From positions 47,942,063-48,006,062 of the forward strand of contig CM057233.1 of the NCBI GenBank assembly GCA_029891385.1: 64,000 nt of DNA. Direction: 5' to 3'. This document shows positions 43,127 to 53,989 of this stretch, one piece after another. How positions within the stretch are numbered: position 1 is the first letter of the stretch; each line of letters starts with the position of its first letter. Source of the stretch: Erythroxylum novogranatense. Its lineage: Eukaryota; Streptophyta; Magnoliopsida; Malpighiales; Erythroxylaceae. The notes beneath the pieces are model-generated. The model saw only the letters and a list, made by a program, of their open reading frames with translations. It was not told the origin of the DNA and searched no databases. The translations under genes and the position numbers were made by a program.

Positions 43127-44171
43127 TGTTGGGACCCGATCTAAGAACCGGACCCCAACCGGAAAAAAATGGAATACGGAATCGAAAATTTCGAAACGAA
43201 AGGAAAACGAATCATAACAAAGCGAAACGAAAGGTGAACTTCAAATCAAAAATGAATCGAAGGAACGAAAATGAAAGCAAACAAATCAAATCAGATCCAA
43301 AAGCGAACGAAACGAAAGCAAATCGAATTTACAAAGGAAACAAAAATCGCTTAAGAACAAACTTACTCCGGCATCCGAAAACAAATAACAGAGACAAACG
43401 TTCACGTTAGAAACCTTAGACTAATACATTTCGAACTCGGTATAATTTTTTTTCTTTCTTTTTCATTCATTTCATCTTTACTTAAATCTTATACAAATCA
43501 AAACAATATAATTTCCCTTTTGGAAAATTCATCCTCAAAGCCAAAACCCAAAATATAAGATTCTTCTTATTCATTCATACTTATCCTATAATTCATCTTT
43601 TAACCAATTCTCATTTGACTTTTTTTTTCAAAAATTTGGGCAGCATAACGGCTGTATTTTAAGATACCCAAAAATCTGCAAAAAGGTTTAAACTCACTTC
43701 TATAAATCATACCAATCCTATACTTAAGAGCACTTTCAAAGACAAAGTAAAATAACCTTAACTTCGGAAAATCATAACTTTCAAGAACGATATCGAAAAA
43801 TATCATACTTTATGGCGACAGAAATCTTTCAACATGAGTTACAAGTTTCATCAAGATCATTTTCTCAAAATCTGTGTAAATCAAAAAGTCAACTCTCTAT
43901 GACCAAAAAGTTAAACTTTTCTTAATTCTCCAAAATTTAACACTTTCACTAATTATTTCATGCTTTTCAACTCCATTTCAATCAAATCATTCACTTTAAC
44001 TTTCATAACTCATACAACTCTACTCAAATTTTAAAGTCATCAAAACCAATCACTTCATTTCTTATCAATTTCCTTTAAGTATAATTACATCTATAACACA
44101 ATACATATACTAACCACTCATTCAAGTTCATTTAATATTTATGAATTCCACTCAAAAATCGGGGTCCAACA
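43127..44171. mobile_element. Solo LTR inserted in Copia gag
   Basis: Begins TGTTGGGACCCG and ends CGGGGTCCAACA, 1045 bp, with flanks TCAAC (43122-43126) and TCAAA (44172-44176) as a 4/5 target duplication. Both ends and the GCAGCATAACGGCTG block (43639) match the LTR at 52571-61458. Removing it with one flank copy brings the gag frame back into register. No coding sequence. The short ORF at 43129-43410 is low-complexity and not a gene. Confidence 0.9.
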
Positions 44172-44176
44172 TCAAA

Positions 44177-44912
44177 GCTTTTGACGATGAGCTTTTCTTC
44201 CTTTGTTTCTTCTGATTCTTCTGTCTAGCCTTCAATGCTATGGATTTGTCCCGTCTAGGCTTATCTTCAGCATCGAGTTCAACTTCATGTATCTTTAGAG
44301 ATCCAAGTAATTCATCAAGCTTTAATACGCTTAAATCCTTGACTTCTTGTACAGCTGTAACTTTTGGTCTCCATCTCTTCGGTAAGCTTCTTAAGATCTT
44401 TCTAACGTGATCTTGATTGTCGTACGTTCTACTGAGAGCTTTAAGTCCATTAATGATAGTTTGAAATCTTCAAACATCTTATCGATAGATTCTTCGTCTT
44501 TCATTTTGAACAACTCATACTGGTGTACAAGAATGCTTATCTTGGACTCCTTTACTTGATTTGTGCCTTCATGTGTGATGGATAACGTATCACGCATCTC
44601 CTTCGCAGTGTCGCAACCATGAACTTTATTGTACTCGCTTCTGCTTAGGGCACATCTCAAGAAGGACTTAGCTTTCGAATTCAGCTAGAATCTTGCCTTT
44701 TGTTCTGTCGACCATCTGATTCGTGGAATGGCATTTCCTTCTTCATATACCGGTGTGTAAGGTTCATTTTCTATTATCTCCCAAAGATCAATATGAGTAG
44801 ATTCAATGAAGAGCCACATCCTGTCTTTCCAGTAATGATAGTCTTCTCCATTGAACGCCGGAGGTCTAGTTACCGAGGCACCTTCAGCTATGTATACATG
44901 TGACTCTGCCAT
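44177..44912 (-). pseudogene. Copia GAG, N-terminal half
   Basis: Starts MAESHVYIAEGASVTRPPAFNGEDYHYWKDRM at 44912, the typical Copia gag beginning, and reaches a stop at 44685. The block at 44660-44391 (YNKVHGCDTAKEMRDTLSITHEG, then SKISILVHQYELFKMKDEESI) belongs to the same UBN2-type gag domain. From 44390 the sequence continues in another frame through SLPKRWRPKVTAV to a basic stretch ending at the solo LTR. A stop and a frameshift break it; gag would form the particle shell. Confidence 0.85.
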
Positions 44913-44955
44913 AGATCTTTATCCACACTTTGTTACGGTGGTTCTTAGACACCGA

Positions 44956-44967
44956 GCTCTGATACCA
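44956..44967 (-). promoter_or_regulatory. Primer binding site (initiator tRNA-Met)
   Basis: TGGTATCAGAGC on the - strand, two bases inside the LTR end. It is complementary to the 3' end of plant initiator methionine tRNA and starts minus-strand cDNA synthesis. Confidence 0.95.
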
Positions 44968-44969
44968 AT

Positions 44970-46101
44970 TGAAGTGAATCACAAGTTAGTATATGATATA
45001 CAAAGTGCACAAGAAGGGGGGATTGAATTGTGTAATCGAATTTTTAATACAATCCCCTTTCTTAAAAATTGCTTTCTCAAAACAATTTACAAACAATATT
45101 CTGAAGTATTTATATCAACAATAGTGACAAGAGTTAAGAGATAAGAGTGAGAGTCGACACAACAATTTTATACTGGTTCACCCCAAACCGTGGGCTACGT
45201 CCAGTCCTCAGAATCCCTTCTGAGATTTCACTATACTTCACAAAAGTACAAGTATTCTTTTCACCGAGCCTTTTTAGGTCTCTTGCAGCAATTATTCTTT
45301 TTCTCACTTAGCCTCTTCAGGCTCTCAGCTATTCTTCTTTTTTACATAAAGATATTGCGAGCTTTGTTACAGAAAATATAGCTCTCATGTTTTTACACAA
45401 TACAGTATTTAGCTTTTGAATATCAATAACAAAAATCACTAACACAAATTGTTAACTTTTTCAATCTTTGACTTCGACTCATATTTATAATCTTCGTCTT
45501 CAACTGCTTCTTGATAACTACTTCTTTCTTCTTGATTCTTAATCTTTAAAGAAACGATTATTCAGTTGAGTTCTATAACTAACTCAAACTGATTTGCTTC
45601 TTCATCTCATTTTCTTCGTCTTCTTTCGGCTTCGCTTCGTCTCATTTTCTTCATCTTCTTTTCAGCTTCGCTTCGTCTCATATTCTTCTGTCTCATTTTG
45701 TTTTTGATTCCGTCTCATTTTGTTTTTGCTTCCGTCTCATTTTCCTTCCGTCTCATTTTCCTTGTGTTTCTGTCTTCCGTCTCATTTTGCTTTTACTTCT
45801 GTCTCACTTTGCTTTTGCTTCCATCTTCCGTCTCATTTTGCTTTTGCTTCCGTCTTATTTTCCTTTCGTCTCATTTTGCTTTAGCTTCCGTCTCATTTTA
45901 CTTTTGCTTCCGTCTTCTTTTCCTTCTGTCTCATTTTGCTTTTGCTTCCTTCTTATTTTCCTTCCGTCTCATTTTTCTTTGGCTTCTGTCTTATTTTCCT
46001 TCCGTCTCATTTTGCTTTTGCTTCCGTCTCACTTTTCTTTTTCTTCCATCTCATTATTTGTTTTTCATCAAAATTAATCGTAAAGTCATTTTGACTTAAC
46101 A
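44970..46101 (-). repeat. Copia 5' LTR (complete, 1132 bp)
   Basis: On the + strand it runs from TGAAGTGAATC to GACTTAACA. In the element's own direction it starts TGTTAAGTC and ends CACTTCA. The U3 half (about 45600-46060) is a degenerate minisatellite of ~20-bp units (GTCTCATTTTGCTTTTGCTTCC on +). The TATA box is at 45482-45489. Compared with the left LTR it is complete, including the CCCCAAACCGTGGGCTACGT block lost there. Confidence 0.93.
45482..45489 (-). promoter_or_regulatory. TATA box of the Copia 5' LTR
   Basis: TATAAATA on the - strand, downstream of the U3 minisatellite. This is where transcription of the element would be set. Confidence 0.6.
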
Positions 46102-47751
46102 AGCTGTAATCCTTAAAGATCAAAATTTTACCACTTGATAAGGAAAACATAGAGTCAAGTCAATGATGATAAATAAAGACACTGCTTAGTAAGCAACACA
46201 AGAGAAGTTTTTCCTTTTCCTTTACATTTTTGTAATTGTTATTTTCTAAAAATTATCCATTTCTCACATGTAATGTTATATTGGGGACAATGTAAGTTAC
46301 AAGTGTGGGGGTGGGGCAATGTTTGTTTTAAGTTCTTCTTGGGTGCTTTAAAGTTCTTTTGCATGTTAAAAAAAATCATTCTCTCTTTTTTCGTTGCTTT
46401 TAGGACTATATAGTTATAATTAGAGAGTAGAATTAACTAGAAAAATTCATGGCAACTTAGGCATATATTTTTACTCTTGTAATTTGTCAATGTACATTTT
46501 CTTTATCAGAGTAGTGACTAGTACGTAGACATAAGTTAGTGAGATTTTGAGTCTTCTAGGACGCATTCATATCAGTCTCTTTGTCTTTTATTCATGTGTG
46601 ACCTTCATGACATGTACATCCTGACTTTGCCTTGATTTTCTTTTTGAGGCCACATTTTTATCACATGCATTAATATGGAAATGATATAGGCATTTTTATT
46701 TTATGAGCTACATTAGCTGAATAGCCTACCTAATGATATGAATTTTCTTTTTGTTAAACCCTCTTGAGCTTTATTAACCTCTTTTGCTAATCACGTTATA
46801 AGCCTTTAACCTAACCAAATGTCTTGCCCAAGTCTTAAAGCTAGTGGATCATACACGTCAGCTGGTTATAATTAATGGAACACGATTTTTATCTCTTATC
46901 AATGAATTCAATAGTGGATATAGTTTCTTTTAATTTTTATCTTTATAAAAAAGAAAGAAAAGAAAGAAAAAAGAATAAAAGAAAAGAAGTTATCGAGGAG
47001 GAAAATCAATTGTTTTGTAAAGTAATTCATTTTAGTCTTTCGTCCTAAAGTTGTATGAAATGAGTGAATTGATTGTGATGTAAATAAGGGAGAAGTTATT
47101 GTGAAGGGTCACTCCTTATGGTTATAATGTATTGTTCATCATTGGTTTTATAGGTGATTCCTTCTAATTCCTTGTGTTTCATGTGGTTTGTGGTATGAAG
47201 GCTTGAATTTAATTTTATAAAGAATTTGCATTCATCATAGCTGACAGTACCTATTTTTGAGTAGATGCTAATTTTTGCATTTAATATTCCATTAAGTGTT
47301 TTACCTACCTCATTAGTTTTTATAGCTTGAACTACATAACCCAAATACTTCTCAACCTAACCTTTAACCTCATTACAACCTTGAAAAGTCCTATGACTCA
47401 TGATTATGCATGTGAATCTTTAGTGGTGGAGAATTGAAATGATATGCAAAGTTGTGGAATGTATTGATCATGAAAGGTGTTTGAATGCACATATAGATCT
47501 ATCTTATTTTTAAACAAAACTTGTCAAAGTCTACCCTTAGATTGCTCAGTTTTTGAAGAGAATAGTTATTGATTGATCATTAGTAAAAACATTGAATGTT
47601 TAATTCTTTTTATGATTTTGAAAGTTAATCCTCTTTTCTTATGACTATCTATTCTTAGGAAATATGGATAGGGGAAGTATTTTAGACTTATATTTTGATT
47701 TTGATTTTTAGTTTCGCTCAAGGTTGGTCAAAAGCTAAGTGTGGGGGAACT
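46102..47751 (+). other. Gypsy 3' noncoding region with polypurine tract
   Basis: Long noncoding sequence after the Copia insertion. AAGTGTGGGGG occurs twice (about 46290 and 47736); the second lies right before the LTR start and is the likely polypurine tract of the Gypsy element. The region 32640-34135 appears to be the same element on the other side of the Copia insertion. The - strand ORF at 47096-47344 has no recognised domain. Confidence 0.5.
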
Positions 47752-49054
47752 TGATAAGTGGTTGATTGAGTATATATTTAGTCCCTAATTCCCAGTGATT
47801 AATGTTATATAGTGCTTAAAATACTTATTTTAGTTCATATTTTATTTTAGGTATAAGTTAGAGGAGCAAGAATCAAAATGAGCTAAAAACATATCCTTAG
47901 AGCAATTTTATCAATGTTCAACCTTATTTTCTTTCATAGAAGTAAGAAAGAAATGAATTAGGGTGAAGATGGGATAAATAATGCAAGAAGTGAAGATGGG
48001 ATAAATAATGCAAGAAATGAAGTTATTGCAACTTATATGGTCCTATATGGGACCGTACAACTCACTAGAAGCTTGTAGGAGCTTGAAGACAAAATTTCAA
48101 CCACTTTTGGAACTACACGACTGTTTATGGGCTTACACGACCATGTAGGTGAGCTTTATGGATATGTAAGTGGTAGTGTAGCTTATTGTGATTGTGTAAT
48201 TTCACAATTTTTATAATTTTCACACATCATCACCTTTATGCCTATGTAGCTAATCGCGTATTTTTAAAGAACGCTAATTTTTACTATAAAAGGGCATTTA
48301 AGAGACCAAATGAGGCATGAAGACTTTAGAGACACAAAGGGGGTGGATTCCTTAGCCTTTAGAGTGTAGTGAGGAGTTAAACTTCATCCTTCTTGTTCAA
48401 AGGGGATATAGAGATTGACAAACATGTTTAGGCATTGATTAGTCTAGTGATTTTTTTATCACTCTCTTTTGAAATTGATGATGTTATTCTAGGATTAATG
48501 TTTTGGGATTTATGTATGAATGATTTAGACACTCCAAATAGATTATTCATGTATGAACCCATTGCCAGAATCTAGATTACAATACGTAATCATTATAATT
48601 CTAATTCACTTATGGAAAAATAATGGTCGCAAATCATTAAAAATAGCATAGCATAGGTTAAATGACTTGAGCTTATATGGTTGTTGCTTATATTAACATA
48701 TTTTCCTATTATGTATTGCAGTTATCATACTAAATCTAGAGAGCTTATTCTAGATTGTATAATAGCTAGACCTAATTAAAGAGCTTGTTTTAATTAAATA
48801 CAACTTAAGGGAAAAATGGGATTAATAGAGCTTGCTGTTAATCTACAATAAATAGTTTCAACGAGTAGTACGAGAATAACATGACAATTAATTATGCTCA
48901 TTCGTGCGAAGGTTAAGATTGAACTGTAAACTGGATTCGAAACCCATTAGTTAATTTTATCACTTTTGTAATGTTTAAATTGATTTACCTTCAATAGTTC
49001 TATTTTATTTTATTTTTTCAATCGAATGCAACCAAACTTCATCCCCTGTCATCA
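47752..49054 (+). repeat. Gypsy 3' LTR
   Basis: Begins TGATAAGTGG directly after a polypurine tract and ends CCCTGTCATCA at about 49054 (TGAT/ATCA ends), 1303 bp. It includes the TACACGAC.GT...TACACGACCATGTAGG motifs common in such LTRs and a 27-bp tandem duplication near 47964-48020. No left partner was seen, so the boundaries rest on the termini and the polypurine tract. Confidence 0.6.
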
Positions 49055-49400
49055 GTAGACATCAGTGATTATAAAAAGAAAGACCAAACAAAATAGGAAA
49101 AAAAATCCTAAACACTGATTTATTCATTACAAAAGATAGACACGCATTTTCTATAGATACAATCCTTGCCAATCATTACTACAAATTTAGTTGTATAGAG
49201 TTAGGTTTTATTTTCTAGTATGTTCGATGAGCATCATAAAACCCAAAGGTGGTGTTAAGAAGGAGACAAGGGCACATGTTCTCATTATGGAGTCAATAAA
49301 TAGTGGTAAGCTTATATTGCTATCATGAAAAGAAGTTTAAGGAAACTATATAGTTAAGTATGTTTATGATTGAGATGAATGTTTTTACTTTCATTCCACA
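49055..49400. other. Noncoding, nothing recognised
   Basis: AT-rich sequence between the Gypsy LTR and a Copia remnant. It probably includes decayed gag of the latter. Confidence 0.35.
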
Positions 49401-49404
49401 TTCT

Positions 49405-50240
49405 TAAGAATTAGATACAGGATATGGCTCTTATAATTGTAATAATATGCAAATGTTAACAAGGAGTAGATCATTAAGAAAAGGCAAAGTAGACCTACAA
49501 GTTAGAAATAAAGCAAAGGTTATTGCATCAACTATAGGAACTGGGAGTTTAGCTTTACCTTTTAGCCCTGTACTAGAACTAGATAATTGTTATAATATTT
49601 CAGTCATTATTAGAAACATTATTTCCATAAATGGATTTGTCTTTATAATTAGAAGTTTTATTTTTATAAGCTTGATTTTATTAAAGATCTGGATTATTTA
49701 TAAATGATTCGTATGAATTAGATCTTGAAAGGTGATCCTTAATATAAATAGTAAGGAAAACGAATTAACTGACCAAATTATATCTTATTTACGACATTAT
49801 AGGTTAGATCTTATCAATGAAACTAAAATCACAAAGTTACACAAAGAAAGATATTTGGATCAATTTGATTATGAATCATATGAAACTTGAAATCTTGTTT
49901 TTCAGAAAAAATGACCAAACTACCGTTTAACAAAAAAGGAGAGCATGCTAATGAGTTCCTAGAGCTTATTCATTCACATGTATGTGACCTTATGTCTAAT
50001 CGCACTAGAGGCGGTTACTTATATTTCACTACATTCATTTATGATCATTTAAATATGATTATGTATATTTAATGAAACAAAAGTTTGAATCATTTAAATT
50101 TCCAAAGAATCTAAAATTATGGTTGAGAAACAAATCGTTAAGGGTCTTAAAATGCTTAGATCCGATCAAGGTGATGAGTACTTAGATTATGGGTTTTTTG
50201 GATACTTAAAAGAGATGAGATTATCTCGCAATAGACTCTA
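49405..50240 (+). pseudogene. Decayed Copia protease/integrase remnant
   Basis: The + strand reads LDTGYGS (protease site, about 49413), then TRSRSLRKGKVDLQVRNKAKV and LALPFSPVLELDNCYNIS (49447-49707). Further on come the blocks GKMTKLPFNKKGEHANEFLELIHS (about 49905), RGGYLYFTTFIYDHLN (about 50010) and GLKMLRSDQGDEYLDYG (about 50140), all in the usual order for GAG-pre-integrase and the integrase core. Stops and frameshifts are frequent. It belongs to a different Copia lineage from the 34-46 kb element. Confidence 0.7.
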
Positions 50241-50283
50241 ATATAACTTTACGACATAATGAAGTGTTATAAAACTATACTTT

Positions 50284-51211
50284 CATTACAAGAAAAATGG
50301 GGTTTAGCGACAAAAATTATGGATAGAATGTGAAGGTTTTCTATCTGTAAGTTAAGTTAGCGACAGAATTTATTGAAGGAATAAGTCACCGGAGAAACAA
50401 TCATAGGTAATAATTGCCGACGGTGTACAAATTTTCTATCACTAATTTACAAACCAATCTATTTCATCGCTACCTTTAGCGACGGTAATTTCTATGATGT
50501 TGGTAAACTTAGCGATGGAAGATATTTTTCAATTGGTAAATTTAGGGACGAAGAGTGCTTTTCCGTCAGTGACCTTACCTATGAATTCCCATTTCTGTCG
50601 ATAAATTCACGATTAACATTACCGATGAGGCTTAGTTGTCTATCAATAAATTCACTACATTTTACCAACATATTTTGGTCGTCCATTAGTAAGTTCACTG
50701 TATTTTACCAACATATTTTGTTTTTCCATCAGTAAATTTACTGATATTAATTTTTTAATATTTTCCCTGCATTTAATTTATTTGATATTCTTATGATTGA
50801 TATATAATTTTCACAGTTATCAGTTATCTGTTGATAATATTTTGATTTGTTTCTACATTTAATTTGTTAAAACAGAAAGTTGATTGATGATATAAAGTAA
50901 ACATTATCTTAATTGATAATAAAAATTGTTATATAAGTGTTTAATTAATACAAAATGACTATAACTATGTTATTCATTTGCGAATGCTCTGAAGGTTGCG
51001 ATGAGGTGCTACCCTTCCCCTTCAACTCATCCATCTCATTACGGAGCTAAGTTATGTACTCATCGACTATTACAACTGAGTTGCTAGTGCCTCTACTGTG
51101 CTCTGAAACTCATGGACTTTATTTGATGTGGACCACCTACTGGACGTTATTGTACTAGATGTGGAGGATTACAAACACCTAAGCTAAAGATCCTTCCACG
51201 AAGATCCTTAC
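50284..51211 (-). mobile_element. CACTA element end, interrupted by an LTR
   Basis: CATTACAAGAAAAA at 50284 is a one-base variant of the CACTA terminus, followed by GCGACGG/CCGTC subterminal repeats to about 50750. Sequence from 50750 to about 51190 is an inverted, diverged copy of 24510-25000 in the outer CACTA at 22.7 kb (including the CCTTCAACTCATC block). An LTR begins at 51212. The other half, if present, should lie after 62833. Confidence 0.7.
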
Positions 51212-52430
51212 TGTTGGCCCCTGAAATTTTTTTATAAATAAGCATGATTAAATTAATTTTGGGGTCTCGATAGATTATATATGTTGGAATTAATGAGCTT
51301 TCTAATGTAGGTAAGATAATATGACATAGGTTAAGGGAATTGGAGTATTAAAGTAGTAAGAGTGTGTAAGGGCAAATTTGGTAAGTCTCATAAGTTTAGA
51401 AACCATAAGGCTTTTAAATGAAGGGCAAAATGCACATTGTGCAATCATTAAGGGTATAAAAGGAGAAGATGAAGGGTGGGCTTGAGTTGGAAGAAGCCAA
51501 AAACATGATTAAATAAAAGAGAGAAGAGAGAAGCACGAAAAAAGAGAAAAAGAAGAGAAAGAAGAGAGTTATGCTAGGTTTTTTATTTTTTTTAGTCTTA
51601 AAGAGTGATTTTGAAGTTGAGCAAGAAGGGGAAAAGGAAGAGGAAGATTAGAGCCTTCTTTTGATCTAAAAACTCATTAAATGGTGAAGATTCAAGGAAA
51701 GTTGATGTTAAATCTTTTGGAGTCTTGGAAAGGTTTTGGTACAAAGAGCTTAGAAAATGCATGGGTTTAAGTATTCTAGGACCAATTTTATGCATATGTT
51801 GCTTTGGGTTCTCAATTGGAATTCCTATTGATTTGGGATTTGTATCAATGTTGAAGAAAATCAAGGAAGGCAAGCAGAGCAAGAGGAGAGGCACATTTGA
51901 GCAAGTTATAAGCAAGAAATTCAAGGTGGGTTTCGCTTTTATAATTAAGTAATAAGCAATCAAAGTCTCTTTCAAGAAATGACAATAAATGATTTTCAAC
52001 TACTTTATTCATGTACATTTATTGCTCTTTAAATGTTGTAAAAATGTGCTACATGTTTGTCTTTGAATTGTGTTAATTGATCATAGAAATGATTTTTGAA
52101 AGAATAGCAAGTTTACTAAATCAAATGCATATGAAATATTTCGTGCACATGAAATACAAGTTTTCAAAAAGTGTCATTTTGGGCAACAAATTTACAAGTT
52201 ATGAAATATGTGTTATGTAGGTTTGGGGTAGTCCCTCAAGAATGTCATGTGCCCGTTGATCAAGTTATAGGCTTCTCACGCCTACCCGCTAGTGACACGG
52301 AGCTCCTTCATAAACTCCCTCAAGTTTACAGCTACACAGGACCATTATGTGAAAATGTGTAGTGCGTCATGTTTATGGATCTACTCAAACCGTTTTGATA
52401 TGCTATGTGTTCATGATAAGTGGATAATAG

Positions 52431-52508
52431 TGATGCATACACATTTTACATAAACGTGAATTTCTGCAGTGATGCATACACATTTTGCATAAACGTGAAT
52501 TTCTGTAT
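52431..52508. repeat. 39-bp tandem duplication
   Basis: Two adjacent copies of a unit beginning TGATGCATACACATTTT, almost identical, inside the outermost LTR. Confidence 0.9.
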
Positions 52509-53989
52509 TGGAAATGACTTTATAAATGGTTTTGCTTGTTACCAATTATAAAATTGTTACCCACGGGTTTTGTTGGTACCCGATCCGGAGACCAGATCCC
52601 AACCATAAAACGAAAAGCGAAGGAAACGAAAGTGAATGAAAACGGAAATTTCGCATCGAAATTTCGAATCGAAAACTGGAAAAACAAAAGCCGGAAACTA
52701 AAACGAAGTGGTAGATAGCTAAAACGAATAACAAAATACGGAATCAACGTCCAAATCGGAAGACGAAACAAAAGTGGTCGAACACAAAGCATCCGAAGCG
52801 AAAAACATAATAGAAACGAACGGACGGATTGGAAATCAAAGCGAAACATACAAAAAAGTATCGAAGCAAAACGAAGCGAAGCGGAGAATTGGATAACAAA
52901 TTACGGACAACAAAATCGAGAGCGAGTCGAAACAAAAGCAGCGAAGCGAAATCGAATAAACATAGAGAAACGTAAAGCCAAAGCAAATCGGAATCGAATA
53001 ACAAATCAGAATAATCAATAGAATTGAAACAAATTCCGACATCCGTTGGAACAAATACACTCAAAGTATGGACAACTTATCGCGTTGGAAACCTAGACTA
53101 AACCGATCCGAAATCTGGTATATTTTTTTTCTTTTTCTTTCTTTCTTTTTCCTTGGTATTCATTTTATTCCATCACAAACAAAACAAATGATTTTTCCCA
53201 TCTTTGCAAAATCATCCTTCAATACTTATACAATCATACAAAACCCATAAAACATCCTTAAACATCTTTAATCTTATTTTTACTCTTTATTCAAACTTAT
53301 TATCTAACAAAATTTCGGCAGCATAACGGCTGCTTTTCATAAAACCCAAAACCTGCAAGGGTAAATAAACACTTCTAAAATGCCCAAGCCATCACACATA
53401 TCATCCAAATCTACCAGACCCTCCGTCCGGGATCTCAGCAGATAAACACACTCCTATATCTAAGACATTTCAATAATCCGTAATCTTTAATCAGAAATAT
53501 CCGTACACAACTCAATCATAATTTTAACCAAATCCATAATTCACATTAATAGACAATCTTATAATTCAAAAACATCATACTCAAAGTTACACACAAGTTC
53601 ATAACCTTAGCCATACACAATTCCAATCTATGTACACTTTCATAACTTAATACTATCATGAGTCGAACATTTTCATAACCTTAACAGCTTTCTAAGCCAT
53701 AATCCAAATTATTCAAAATACAGAAACATACATAAATCGAACTGGTGTCCTGACAGTCTTTCATCTGATCTCCTGCTCGAATACCTGGAGATGGGGATGA
53801 AAGGAGGTGAGCTAAAATAGCTCGTGGATAATATGTTTATAAATTGAAAAATAAGCGAAAACATATTTGCAAAAACCTTTGCCATTCTTTTAAAAATTCC
53901 ATAGTAGGAAACTTGACAATTTTCTTATTTCTCAAACTTTTCAAAACATGATCAAAACCATTTCAATCATTTTTCAGTTGAAGAACTAC

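Larger units (their letters stand above)
34136..46101 (-). mobile_element. SIRE/Maximus-type Copia retrotransposon, nearly complete
   Basis: Structure from right to left: 5' LTR (44970-46101), primer site complementary to initiator tRNA-Met (44956-44967), gag with zinc knuckle, protease, integrase, reverse transcriptase/RNase H, env-like third ORF, polypurine tract (36455-36470), 3' LTR (34136-36454). The LTRs differ at only about three of ~160 positions in the part at 34136-34298 against 45020-45180, so insertion is fairly recent. The outer ~45 bp of the left LTR are missing, so the target duplication cannot be checked. Two later insertions lie inside it: a solo LTR in gag and a Gypsy LTR fragment in the left LTR. 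Confidence 0.93.

Noticed and set aside
43129..43410. 93-residue Asn/Lys/Arg-rich ORF
   Set aside because: Entirely within the solo LTR; low complexity AAACGAA repeats.
52520..53064. Hydrophobic - strand ORFs (Phe/Leu/Ser/Arg-rich)
   Set aside because: They lie in the 5' part of the middle LTR, which is AAACGAA-rich; no domain and overlapping in several frames.
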